NCBI GenBank assembly: GCA_020201235.1
Contig: JAIVHD010000067.1
Coordinates: 1-12,498, forward strand
DNA: 12,498 nt
Direction: 5' to 3'
Source: Lysobacteraceae bacterium
GTDB lineage: Bacteria; Pseudomonadota; Gammaproteobacteria; Xanthomonadales; Wenzhouxiangellaceae
Part shown: positions 1 to 6,258 of the stretch, piece after piece
Position numbering within the stretch: the first letter of the stretch is position 1
Layout: each line of letters opens with the position of its first letter
Program-made: the position numbers and the translations under genes
Notes under the pieces: model-generated
What the model saw: only the letters and a program-made list of their open reading frames with translations
Database searches by the model: none
What the model was told of the DNA's origin: nothing

Positions 1-2
1 TA

Positions 3-206
3 AAAGAGCAGTCGGGATTGCTGGCCGGCGACGAGACGCTGCAGCGATCGATCCTGTTGCGCAACCCGTATGTCGATCCGATGAGCTTTGTTCAAGTCGA
101 GCTGCTCGCGCGCTGGCGCTCCGGCGACTGCAAAGACAGCGGACTGGAGGAGGTTCTGGTCTCGACCGTGCACGGCATTGCCCAGGGTTTGCAAAACACC
201 GGCTGA
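3..206 (+). CDS. ppc: Phosphoenolpyruvate carboxylase, C-terminal end (partial)
   Basis: Only the last 67 codons are present; the reading frame is open from base 3 and the gene starts outside the window. The enzyme carboxylates phosphoenolpyruvate with bicarbonate to oxaloacetate, refilling the TCA cycle in the cytoplasm. The tail carries the family's C-terminal signature: LRNPYVDPMSFVQVELL, then STVHGIAQGLQNTG immediately before the TGA. The final NTG is the usual PEPC C-terminus, so the 3' end looks intact. The stop lies 8 bp before repeat A1, so that element would be transcribed as part of the ppc 3' UTR. No other gene of its transcription unit is visible. The family assignment is firm because the tail is highly characteristic. 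Confidence 0.93.
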   Translation, partial: KEQSGLLAGDETLQRSILLRNPYVDPMSFVQVELLARWRSGDCKDSGLEEVLVSTVHGIAQGLQNTG

Positions 207-214
207 GGTGCAGA

Positions 215-391
215 CCCGCCGGATTCACCACGCCAGCCACTGCGGCATCGCGAGGCCCCGCGTCTGTGGCGTTTCGCTCGGTCACGCATCCTCAAGCGGA
301 CAGGCGAGTACGCCTACGCGGCGTTTGCTCGCAAAACCCCGGCCATGGCGCCTGGCGGACCTACGTGACGGAGGGGTGGTGAATAAGCCGG
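215..391 (+). repeat. Foldback repeat family A, long copy A1
   Basis: The element is bounded by imperfect inverted ends. The left end has CCCGCCGGATTCACCAC (215-231) and the right end GGTGGTGAATAAGCCGG (375-391); both share the core ATTCACCAC. The interior (CCACTGCGGCATCGCGAGGC, then the CCCCGCGTCTGTGGCGTTTCG stretch, then GGACAGGCGAGTACGC) reappears in A2, and its left part reappears in A4 on the opposite strand. No coding potential is convincing. It starts 8 bp after the ppc stop. It resembles a non-autonomous MITE-like or REP-like element; no transposase is in the window. Confidence 0.8.
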
Positions 392-434
392 ATTTATCAA
401 TACAACTTTGCTGAGTCAGGCAGCATGTGTAGAA

Positions 435-482
435 GCCTGCGTGCAGGCGAATCGCTGTGACGTCCGGCTTTTGTTCGCCTGC
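435..482. repeat. Pair of mutually exclusive hairpins
   Basis: Two stems share the same strand segment. GCCTGC/GCAGGC (435-440 with 443-448, two-base loop) competes with the perfect 9-bp stem GCAGGCGAA/TTCGCCTGC (443-451 with 474-482, 22-base loop). Both cannot form at once. The pair lies between ppc and the 3' end of the minus-strand CRP-family gene. There is no U-run next to either stem, so this is not a standard intrinsic terminator. It may be a REP-like sequence or part of a small untranslated RNA. Confidence 0.5.
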
Positions 483-496
483 AAAATACCTGGGGG

Positions 497-530
497 AAAT
501 CCGGCAGGCTCATCGGAGCCCGCCGGATTT
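497..530. terminator. Strong hairpin at the 3' end of the CRP-family gene
   Basis: AAATCCGGCAGGC (497-509) pairs with GCCCGCCGGATTT (518-530) over 13 positions with one mismatch, leaving an 8-base loop. It begins 6 bp beyond the stop codon of the minus-strand regulator, so that transcript would fold it immediately. A poly-U tail is lacking on either strand, so I call it a transcript 3'-end or REP-type hairpin rather than a proven terminator. Confidence 0.45.
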
Positions 531-535
531 AGGGC

Positions 536-1207
536 TCAGGCCGGGGCCGAGCCCTTGAACGTGCCGATCACGACGATGGTTTTTCCGGAGGCGCGAATCA
601 TGCCTTCTTCTTCGAGTGTCTTCATCACACGTCCAGCCATCTCGCGCGAACAGCCGACTATTCGCGAAACTTCCTGCCGCGTGACCTTAATCTGCGTCCC
701 TTCCGGGTGTGATACCGCGTCCGGTTCTCCGCACAGGTCGATCAGCGTCCGGGCGACACGACCTTGAGTGTCCAGAAACGCCAGGTGCTCGACCTTGCGC
801 CGGGTCTGTAGCAGTCGCTGGGCAAGCTTGGCACCAATCGCGGTCATGATCTCGACAGCCCGGTCCTTCAGTTCGCCTTCAAGTGCATCGCGAAGGGCCA
901 CATAGGAAATCTCGGCCAGTTCGCATTTGGTTTTGGTGCGAACCAGCACTTCGCGCTGCGTCGGGCGCATGAACAGGCCCATTTCACCAAGGAAGTCACC
1001 CGGGTTCAGATAGCTGAGAATTAACTCGCGACCGTCGTCGCCTTCGGTTAGGACTGTTACAGAGCCCTCAATCACATAAAGCAGTGATTGTCCGGAGTCG
1101 CCCGGCCTCATCACCGTCGCGCGTGCCGGAAAATGAAGCCGCTTGCATAACTGCAGAAAGTGGTCCATTGCGGCCCGATCGACCGGGTAAAATTGTAAAT
1201 CACGCAT
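536..1207 (-). CDS. crp: CRP-family global transcription regulator (Vfr/Clp type)
   Basis: This 223-residue cytoplasmic dimeric DNA-binding regulator has a cyclic-nucleotide-binding domain (about residues 20-125), a long dimerisation helix (about 120-145) and a C-terminal helix-turn-helix (about 179-200). The recognition helix reads CSREMAGR and keeps the Arg, Glu and Arg that read TGTGA-type half sites in E. coli CRP, so DNA specificity is probably CRP-like. In the pocket Gly74, Glu75, Arg85 and Thr135 match E. coli Gly71, Glu72, Arg82 and Thr127. Ser83 is replaced by Glu86 and Ser128 by Arg136. A Glu at the Ser83 position is what I recall for Xanthomonas Clp (Glu99), which answers to cyclic di-GMP, so cAMP may not be the ligand. 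A GGGAAG ribosome site precedes the ATG. It is divergent from speD across 204 bp. Confidence 0.93.
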   Translation of the reverse strand: MRDLQFYPVDRAAMDHFLQLCKRLHFPARATVMRPGDSGQSLLYVIEGSVTVLTEGDDGRELILSYLNPGDFLGEMGLFMRPTQREVLVRTKTKCELAEISYVALRDALEGELKDRAVEIMTAIGAKLAQRLLQTRRKVEHLAFLDTQGRVARTLIDLCGEPDAVSHPEGTQIKVTRQEVSRIVGCSREMAGRVMKTLEEEGMIRASGKTIVVIGTFKGSAPA

Positions 1208-1298
1208 TATTTTCTTCCCGAATTTCCTGTTAGAAATAATCTGTCACGCAAGATCTTCTACCACGATCATGACCTTCGTGCCGCAAACCCTACCGGTA

Positions 1299-1327
1299 AT
1301 TCTGCAACGGCAGCTCGAGTACGTCAA
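1299..1327 (-). promoter_or_regulatory. Candidate sigma70 promoter for the CRP-family gene
   Basis: Read on the minus strand, TTGACG (1327-1322) and CAGAAT (1304-1299) are separated by exactly 17 bp. This would give a leader of roughly 85 nt before the ATG at 1207. The -35 box is one base from consensus; the -10 is weaker. It is inferred from sequence only. Confidence 0.42.
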
Positions 1328-1345
1328 ATGAATCGAGAGATATTT

Positions 1346-1374
1346 TTGAAACATTGGTTCATCTGAGCGATAAT
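1346..1374 (+). promoter_or_regulatory. Candidate sigma70 promoter for speD
   Basis: TTGAAA (1346-1351) and GATAAT (1369-1374) are separated by 17 bp, close to consensus at both boxes. Transcription would start near 1381, about 30 nt before the speD ATG. The surrounding 1330-1385 stretch is unusually AT-rich for this window, as expected for a promoter. The GAGGCGAGG purine stretch at 1401-1409 is the ribosome site. Confidence 0.6.
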
Positions 1375-1411
1375 TATCAGCTTAACTTCACGTTCGAATC
1401 GAGGCGAGGCA

Positions 1412-2203
1412 ATGGCGAAACGCCGCATCCAGCTCCACGGATTCAATAATTTGACCAAGGCACTGAGCTTCAATATCTATGATTTGTGCTATGCCACGAC
1501 CGATCAGCAACGTGAACAGTATATTGCTTATATCGACGAAGCGTACAATGCGCATCGGTTGACTCAGATTCTGACCGATGTTTCGCAGATCATCGGTGCC
1601 AATATTCTGAATGTGGCACGCCAGGATTACGATCCCCAGGGCGCGAGTGTCACGATGCTGATTGCTGAAGAGCCGGTCGCGCCGGATTCGACCGTCACAT
1701 CGGCCGCGCCGGGGCCGCTGCCGGAAACTGTGCTGGCGCATCTGGATAAAAGTCATATCACCGTGCACACCTACCCGGAAAGCCATCCCCATGACGGAAT
1801 TTGCACGTTCCGCGCCGATATTGACGTTGCCACCTGTGGGGTAATCTCGCCTCTGAAGGCATTGAATTACCTGATTCACAGCTTTGAATCCGATATCGTA
1901 ACGGTCGACTACCGTGTTCGCGGATTCACGCGCGATGTTCGCGGGCGCAAGCATTTCATCGACCACAAAATCACCTCCATCCAGGACTATTTCAGTCGGG
2001 ACACGCGCAATGCCTACCAGATGATCGACGTGAATGTCTATCAGGAAAACCTGTTCCACACAAAAATGTGTCTGAAGGAATTCGAGCTGGACAGCTACCT
2101 GTTCGGCCTGCAGTCCGTTGATCTCGAGCCTGTGCAGCGCCGCAGGATCGAGCGCCGCCTGCGTCAGGAAATGCTGGACCTGTTCTATGGGCGCAATCTT
2201 TAG
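1412..2203 (+). CDS. speD: S-adenosylmethionine decarboxylase proenzyme
   Basis: SpeD makes decarboxylated S-adenosylmethionine, the aminopropyl donor for spermidine synthesis in the cytoplasm. At 263 aa it belongs to the long E. coli-type proteobacterial class, not the short 120-aa class. The proenzyme cleaves itself to create a pyruvoyl cofactor; the cleavage site LDKSH is present with the Lys113-Ser114 bond. It lies in the conserved stretch from PGPLPETV through [16 protein letters not shown]. Cys142 in [14 protein letters not shown], the [19 protein letters not shown] block, the [10 protein letters not shown] segment and the C-terminal YGRN are all family features. No frame damage is seen. 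The ATG follows GAGGCGAGG. It stands alone behind its own promoter, with no speE beside it. Repeat B2 begins 9 bp after the stop. Confidence 0.97.
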   Translation: MAKRRIQLHGFNNLTKALSFNIYDLCYATTDQQREQYIAYIDEAYNAHRLTQILTDVSQIIGANILNVARQDYDPQGASVTMLIAEEPVAPDSTVTSAAPGPLPETVLAHLDKSHITVHTYPESHPHDGICTFRADIDVATCGVISPLKALNYLIHSFESDIVTVDYRVRGFTRDVRGRKHFIDHKITSIQDYFSRDTRNAYQMIDVNVYQENLFHTKMCLKEFELDSYLFGLQSVDLEPVQRRRIERRLRQEMLDLFYGRNL

Positions 2204-2211
2204 CCCGCTCT

Positions 2212-2312
2212 ACCCCAACGCTGCATCAATTTCTGGAGCTGGAAGCCCGGAGAGTTGTGTTTCCGGGGGGCTGCACGGTGTGTTGCCAGCGGCGTGTTGC
2301 TTCACTCTACGT
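2212..2312 (+). repeat. Foldback repeat family B, truncated copy B2
   Basis: This is the left half of the element seen complete at 9187-9380. The outer arm ACCCCAACGCTGCATCAA (2212-2229) differs from the complete copy by one base. Further matches are GGAGCTGGAAGCC, a TTTCCG block, GTGTTGCCA and TTCACTCTACGT. The similarity stops just past the apex of the hairpin, so the right arm is missing and the half copy cannot fold like B1. It fills the gap between the speD stop and the coq7 3' end. It is either a deleted remnant or a one-ended copy. Confidence 0.75.
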
Positions 2313-2332
2313 TAAGGAGCGGATTTTTGTGA

Positions 2333-2962
2333 TCAGATCCGAAAGGCCAGCCACTTCATAACGTTGGCAGACACCGCCATGCCCGTTTGTAACGGGGGCG
2401 GCAAGCGGGCCGCGCCCGAACAGGCCGCAAGCTCGGCATGGCGCGCTTCGTCCAGTTTCATCTGCGCGACGATCGCACGCGAGCGCAGATCCTTTTCGGG
2501 AAGCCGATCGAGGTGGGATTGAAGATGCGCCTCGACCTGGCGCTCGGTCGCTTCGACAAACCCCAGGCTCCATCGGTCGCCGGCCGCGCCCGCAAGCGCT
2601 CCAATCGTGAACGAGCCGGCATACCACAATGGATTCAGCCGACTCGGGGCACTGTCGAGTTCGTCCAGGCGATCCGCGCACCAGCGCAAATGGTCGACTT
2701 CCTCGCGCGCGGCCTGCTTCATTTCCTCGCGCACCGCCGGCCCGCGCGCGGTCGCGGCCTGACCGGCGTAGAGTGCCTGCGCGCAAACCTCGCCGCTGTG
2801 GTTGATGCGCATCAGGCCGGTCGCCAGCGATTGTTCGTCCGGGTCCATCGGGCAGTCATCAATGGGCTCGGCCGGCGATGCCCGATCCGACGGAGGCGCG
2901 GGTGCCAAGGAAATCCTGAGCGCCTGGTCAAGTTGAATGATGCAGCGATCGATAAAATTCAT
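2333..2962 (-). CDS. coq7: 3-demethoxyubiquinol 3-hydroxylase (2-polyprenyl-3-methyl-6-methoxy-1,4-benzoquinone monooxygenase)
   Basis: Coq7 is a di-iron hydroxylase at the inner membrane that performs the last ring hydroxylation in ubiquinone synthesis. From the ATG at 2962 the protein has 209 aa, normal for the bacterial family. All six expected iron ligands are visible: Glu58 (in NHSGEVCAQALYAGQ), Glu88 and His91 (EEVDH), Glu140 (ATERQVEAHL), Glu172 and His175 (DEARH). The blocks LNPLWYAGSF and GDRWSLGFVEATERQVE are classic for Coq7. I chose the ATG giving MNFIDRCIIQLDQALR over a longer upstream start because homologues begin this way. It follows the regulator and speD but points the other way. 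A TACAAT -10-like box lies at 2999-2994 on this strand, without a good -35. Confidence 0.95.
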   Translation of the reverse strand: MNFIDRCIIQLDQALRISLAPAPPSDRASPAEPIDDCPMDPDEQSLATGLMRINHSGEVCAQALYAGQAATARGPAVREEMKQAAREEVDHLRWCADRLDELDSAPSRLNPLWYAGSFTIGALAGAAGDRWSLGFVEATERQVEAHLQSHLDRLPEKDLRSRAIVAQMKLDEARHAELAACSGAARLPPPLQTGMAVSANVMKWLAFRI

Positions 2963-3039
2963 TCCGGTCGTCCGCGTGTTGAACGAGCCTTGAATTGTAC
3001 GGGCAACACGACTCCGATGCTGCACGCCGGGAGACCGAT

Positions 3040-3237
3040 TACGACCCGTCAGAAAAAACTAATCTGACCGGCTCGGCGAATCCCTTTCTCGAGAGCGTGC
3101 TGGCGCTGGAGGTCGCGATCAATGCGCCGATGTCTCTAAAGACCGGGTTTTCGGTGCGCCGCAATACCGATGTCGAGCCGGGCTGGGATCAAACCGACTA
3201 TTTGAGCACCGTCAATTTGGTGTACAGTTTCCGATAA
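3040..3237 (+). pseudogene. C-terminal remnant of a DUF481-family outer-membrane protein
   Basis: About 65 codons encode the end of a DUF481 (YdiY-like) beta-barrel protein. The visible features are FLESVLALEVAINAPMSL, then GFSVRRNTDVEPG, then TDYLSTVNLVYSF one residue before the stop. The alternating strand pattern and terminal aromatic YSF-R are typical of the last two barrel strands, and NTDV.PG..KTD-like spacing is family-specific. Complete members have roughly 240-350 residues with a signal peptide. Here the frame upstream runs into the coq7 promoter region and nothing else of the barrel is recognisable on either strand. I infer that a deletion fused this tail next to coq7. It is unlikely to be expressed as a working protein. 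Confidence 0.68.
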
Positions 3238-3260
3238 ATTTTTCCGGTTATCCAAGCGTC

Positions 3261-3596
3261 GTGACGTATTACAGCAAGCACCTGTTTTTTTGCACCAACC
3301 TGCGTCCCGAGGACGCCGATCGCGCCTCTTGTGGCCAGTGCGGTTCGGAAGGCTTGCGCGCCTGGACCAAGGACCGGGCCAAGTCCCTGGGTCTGACGGG
3401 TCCGGGCGGCGTGCGCGTCAATTCGGCCGGGTGTCTGGATCGCTGCGAGCTGGGACCTGTCCTGGTGGTGTATCCGGACGCGGTTTGGTACACCTATCTT
3501 GATGAAGAGGATCTGGAAGAAATTCTACAATCGCACGTTATCGGCGGCAAGCCGGTCGAGCGATTGATGCTGCCCGCCGCCGATGCGGCCGATTGA
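3261..3596 (+). CDS. Thioredoxin-like [2Fe-2S] ferredoxin
   Basis: This small cytoplasmic electron-transfer protein of 111 aa belongs to the thioredoxin-fold [2Fe-2S] ferredoxin family (COG3411-like, Shethna type). The expected cluster cysteines are seen: Cys11 in HLFFCTN, Cys24 in ASCGQCGSEGL, and Cys58 and Cys62 in VNSAGCLDRCELGP. Cys27 is an additional cysteine near the second ligand. The segment GPVLVVYPDAVWYTYLDEEDLEEIL is the characteristic second half, and the length matches the family. It begins with GTG and has no strong ribosome site; MTYYSKHLFFCTN agrees with homologues, so I keep that start. The redox partner is unknown. It stands between the DUF481 remnant and mutL on the same strand, without evident co-regulation. 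Confidence 0.9.
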   Translation: MTYYSKHLFFCTNLRPEDADRASCGQCGSEGLRAWTKDRAKSLGLTGPGGVRVNSAGCLDRCELGPVLVVYPDAVWYTYLDEEDLEEILQSHVIGGKPVERLMLPAADAAD

Positions 3597-3738
3597 TGCG
3601 CGTTTGGTTATGATTTGGTGCTCTGCAACCCGGCCTATTGACCATCCTTCCTGCCGTCGTGCGGCTGGTGACGGTCGGGCACTTGCACGCAGCGACACGT
3701 GCAGCAAGCGCGGCGCGCGGCGCGGTCAATCCGCTATG

Positions 3739-3783
3739 CCCGGGCATCGGGTGCCGCTTTGCGGTACCCGGGTCATGCCTGGG
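3739..3783 (+). promoter_or_regulatory. Long hairpin just upstream of the mutL start
   Basis: The two-part stem is formed by CCCGGGCAT (3739-3747) with ATGCCTGGG (3775-3783), and CGGGTGCCGC (3748-3757) with GCGGTACCCG (3761-3770) around a TTT loop. Each arm has one mismatch, and GGTC bulges on the right side. It ends 13 bp before the mutL ATG and would lie in the mutL leader RNA, where it could limit translation. A REP-type repeat is the alternative. Confidence 0.45.
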
Positions 3784-3796
3784 CCGGGTTGAGCGA

Positions 3797-5309
3797 ATGC
3801 CAATTCGCGCTCTGCCGGTACACCTGGTTAATCAGATCGCCGCCGGCGAGGTGGTCGAAAGGCCGGCTTCGGTCGTTAAGGAACTGGTCGAGAATTGCCT
3901 TGATGCCGGGGCCTGCAGGGTGCGCATCGAAGTCGATGGCGGCGGCGAACGGCGAATCCGGATCAGCGACGATGGTCACGGCATCGACGCCGAACAGATC
4001 GAGCTTGCGCTGAAGGCCCATGCCACAAGCAAGATTGCATCGCTGGAAGACCTCGAATCCGTGGCCAGCCTCGGGTTCCGCGGCGAGGCGCTTCCGAGTA
4101 TCGCTTCGGTTTCGCGTATGACCATTGCATCTCGCCAAGCCGACTCGGATACCGGCGTTCAGGTGATTTGCGACGGTGGCCGAATCGGCCGGCCCGAACC
4201 GTTCGCGATGCCGCCGGGCACGGTCGTCGAGGTCCGTGACCTGTTTTTCAATACCCCGGCGCGGCGTAAGTTCCTGAAGACCGAGCGCACCGAATTCGGC
4301 CATATCGATGAGTTGGTCAAGCGCATGTCGCTGGCGCGCGGCGCGGTGGCCTTCGAGCTCAAGCACAATGGGCGCGGTTGCCGGAATCTGCCGCCGGCGA
4401 CCGACGAAATCGCCCGCCGGCGGCGCGTGGAGAGTATCTGCGGCAAGGATTTCGTCGACGCTGCGCTGGAAATCGATACCGAACACCAGGGCCTGCATCT
4501 TTCCGGCTGGATCGCGCGGCCCGAATTTTCGCGCAGCCAGGCCGACATGCAGTATTTCTTCGTCAACGGGCGCCTGGTGCGCGATCGACTGGTGACCCAT
4601 GCGATTCGCCAGGCGTATGCCGACGTGCTGTTTTCGGGCCGTCACCCGGCCTACGTGTTGATGCTTGCGATGGCACCGGAGCGCCTGGACGTTAATGTGC
4701 ATCCGCAAAAGACCGAGGTGCGCTTTCGTGATGGCCGGCTGGTGCATGGATTCCTTTTTTCGATGATCAATCGCGTGCTGGCCGATACCCGCGCCGGCAC
4801 ACGTGGTTCTGCGCACGGCGCACGAACGCATCACCTACGAACGCATGAAGGCGTCCTGGAGCGAGGACCGGATTCGTTCGCAGCCGCTGCTGGTGCCCGA
4901 GACGCTGGCCGTTTCGGCGCGCGAGAGCCGGGCGCTCGAGCGCCACGCCGAAAGTCTTGGCCGGCTGGGTTTCGATTTGCACGCCGCCGGGCCGGAGAGC
5001 CTTTTTATTCGCGCGGTGCCGGCTCTGCTGGCCGGTGCCGATAAGGCCGGCCTGGTGCGCGACGTATTGTCGGACCTGGTCGAGCTGGGCCAAAGCCGGC
5101 GGGTTGAACAGGCCATCGACGAGTTGCTTTCGACTGCGGCCTGTCATGGCTCCGTGAGGGCCAATCGCTCGCTGAGTATCCAGGAAATGAATGCTTTGCT
5201 GCGTGACATGGAGCGAACCGAGCGCAGCGGCCAGTGCAACCATGGCCGCCCGACCTGGGTGGAGCTCGACTTGCAGCAGCTCGACAAGCTGTTTTTGCGC
5301 GGGCGCTAG
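3797..5309 (+). pseudogene. mutL: DNA mismatch repair protein MutL, disrupted by an internal deletion and frameshift
   Basis: MutL couples MutS mismatch recognition to MutH or nicking and to UvrD. Codons from the ATG at 3797 to about 4798 encode a full N-terminal GHKL ATPase region: [12 protein letters not shown], catalytic Glu29 and Asn33 in [12 protein letters not shown], Asp58 in [28 protein letters not shown], then [14 protein letters not shown] and the [13 protein letters not shown] block. The C-terminal dimerisation region then resumes in another frame from about 4803: [33 protein letters not shown] and a normal end at 5309. Near 4787-4805 the interdomain linker and the start of the C-terminal domain, roughly 100 residues by comparison with E. 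coli, are missing. Read without correction, the first frame stops at 5044 and gives a 415-aa protein with no native dimerisation domain. Confidence 0.88.
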
Positions 5310-5335
5310 CGGGCTATGCGGTTACGGGACAGGCG

Positions 5336-6046
5336 ATGATTCGGCTCGGCACCAGCGCGCAAGACCTGGATGAGGCAGTCGGGATCCTTGACGCCGGCGG
5401 GCTGGTTGCGTTCCCGACCGAAACCGTCTACGGACTTGGTGCCGATGCCAGCAATACGCGCGCCGTATCGAGGGTCTTCGAGGTCAAGGGGCGGCCCGAG
5501 GACCACCCCTTGATTGTGCATCTTGGTTGCTCATCGGCGATCGACCACTGGGCGCGAAAGATACCGCAGGCGGCCTGGCGGCTGGCCGACGCATTCTGGC
5601 CGGGTCCGATGACGCTGGTCCTGTCGCGCGCGGCGGGTGTTTCCGATGCCGTGACCGGCGGTCAGGACAGCATCGCGTTACGCGTGCCCGGCCATCCCAT
5701 TGCACACCAGCTGTTGTGCCGGTTCGATGGCGGTCTTGCCGCGCCTTCGGCAAACCGTTTCGGTCGAATCAGTCCAACCACGGCCGACCACGTGATTGCC
5801 GAGCTCGACGATTCGATTGATGCGGTGGTTGACGGCGGCGCTTGCGAGGTCGGACTTGAATCAACGATTATCGACTTGAGCGGTCCGCAGGCAAAGCTGC
5901 TGCGGCCCGGCATGCTGTCGGTGCGTTCGATCGAGAATGTGCTGGGCGACGTATTGCAGGTGCCTGCCGATGATGTCGGTCCGCGTGCATCGGGTCGATC
6001 GCCGATCGGCTCAGGCGTGCCTGTCGTTAAGCCCGAACGGGTCTGA
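5336..6046 (+). CDS. L-threonylcarbamoyladenylate synthase, Sua5 type, C-terminally truncated
   Basis: This enzyme makes threonylcarbamoyl-AMP from threonine, bicarbonate and ATP for the t6A37 modification of ANN-decoding tRNAs. The YrdC/TsaC domain (about residues 8-195) is complete: AFPTETVYGLGADA, KGRPEDHPLIVH, FWPGPMTLVL, ALRVPGHP, APSANRFGRISPT and GLESTIIDLSG. After LRPGMLS comes GPRASG, which in long Sua5 proteins opens the linker to the C-terminal domain (usually RASG followed by xxxxHYAP). Here the similarity stops at base 5995, followed by 16 unrelated codons and a TGA. The TGA abuts repeat A2. The product is 236 aa against about 320-350 for intact Sua5. TsaC proteins work without the second domain, so activity may remain. 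The ATG at 5336 follows GGGACAGG and lies 26 bp after mutL. Confidence 0.88.
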   Translation: MIRLGTSAQDLDEAVGILDAGGLVAFPTETVYGLGADASNTRAVSRVFEVKGRPEDHPLIVHLGCSSAIDHWARKIPQAAWRLADAFWPGPMTLVLSRAAGVSDAVTGGQDSIALRVPGHPIAHQLLCRFDGGLAAPSANRFGRISPTTADHVIAELDDSIDAVVDGGACEVGLESTIIDLSGPQAKLLRPGMLSVRSIENVLGDVLQVPADDVGPRASGRSPIGSGVPVVKPERV

Positions 6047-6230
6047 GCCCGCCTGAATGCCACCCTGCCTACTGCGGAGCCGCCAAGCCCCGCGTCCAGG
6101 GCGTTTTGGTCGGCCGTGCGTACTCATCGGACAGGCGAGCACGCTTCCGGTGCAATCGGTTGCGAAACACCCGCGCCACAGGATCTATCGAGCGCTCGCG
6201 GTGGCAGGGTGGTGAATCAGGCGGGCTGAG
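6047..6230 (+). repeat. Foldback repeat family A, long copy A2
   Basis: The left end GCCCGCCTGAATGCCACCCT (6047-6066) is nearly the reverse complement of the right end AGGGTGGTGAATCAGGCGGGC (6206-6226). The pairing can extend outward through CTGAG/CTGAG-like flanks to 6043 and 6230. The interior matches A1: CTACTGCGG, CCCCGCGTC, GGGCGTTT and CGGACAGGCGAGCACGC. The left edge touches the sua5 stop codon. The right edge lies 28 bp from the 3' end of the minus-strand helicase, so it sits between convergent genes. Confidence 0.8.
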
Positions 6231-6258
6231 GCGACCGTGATTCGCATCCGGTTGTGAC

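Noticed and set aside
88..414. A small protein encoded across the ppc end and A1
   Set aside because: Its sequence is arginine-rich out-of-frame translation of ppc plus repeat DNA, with no family features.
497..530. Classical rho-independent terminator
   Set aside because: The stem is strong but no T-run follows on either strand; kept only as a 3'-end hairpin.
1388..2059. A 223-aa minus-strand reading frame opposite speD
   Set aside because: It is the complement of a highly conserved gene, with no recognisable motifs or ribosome site.
2311..2345. Terminator at the coq7 3' end
   Set aside because: CGGAT/ATCCG makes only a 5-bp stem with a long loop that includes the stop codon.
3773..4834. 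A 353-aa minus-strand reading frame opposite mutL
   Set aside because: It is an antisense shadow in GC-rich DNA; the plus strand encodes clear MutL motifs.
4803..5309. A separate 168-aa gene starting at GTG 4803
   Set aside because: The whole translation is the MutL C-terminal region (AHERITYER onward), so it is the displaced end of mutL and not an independent gene.
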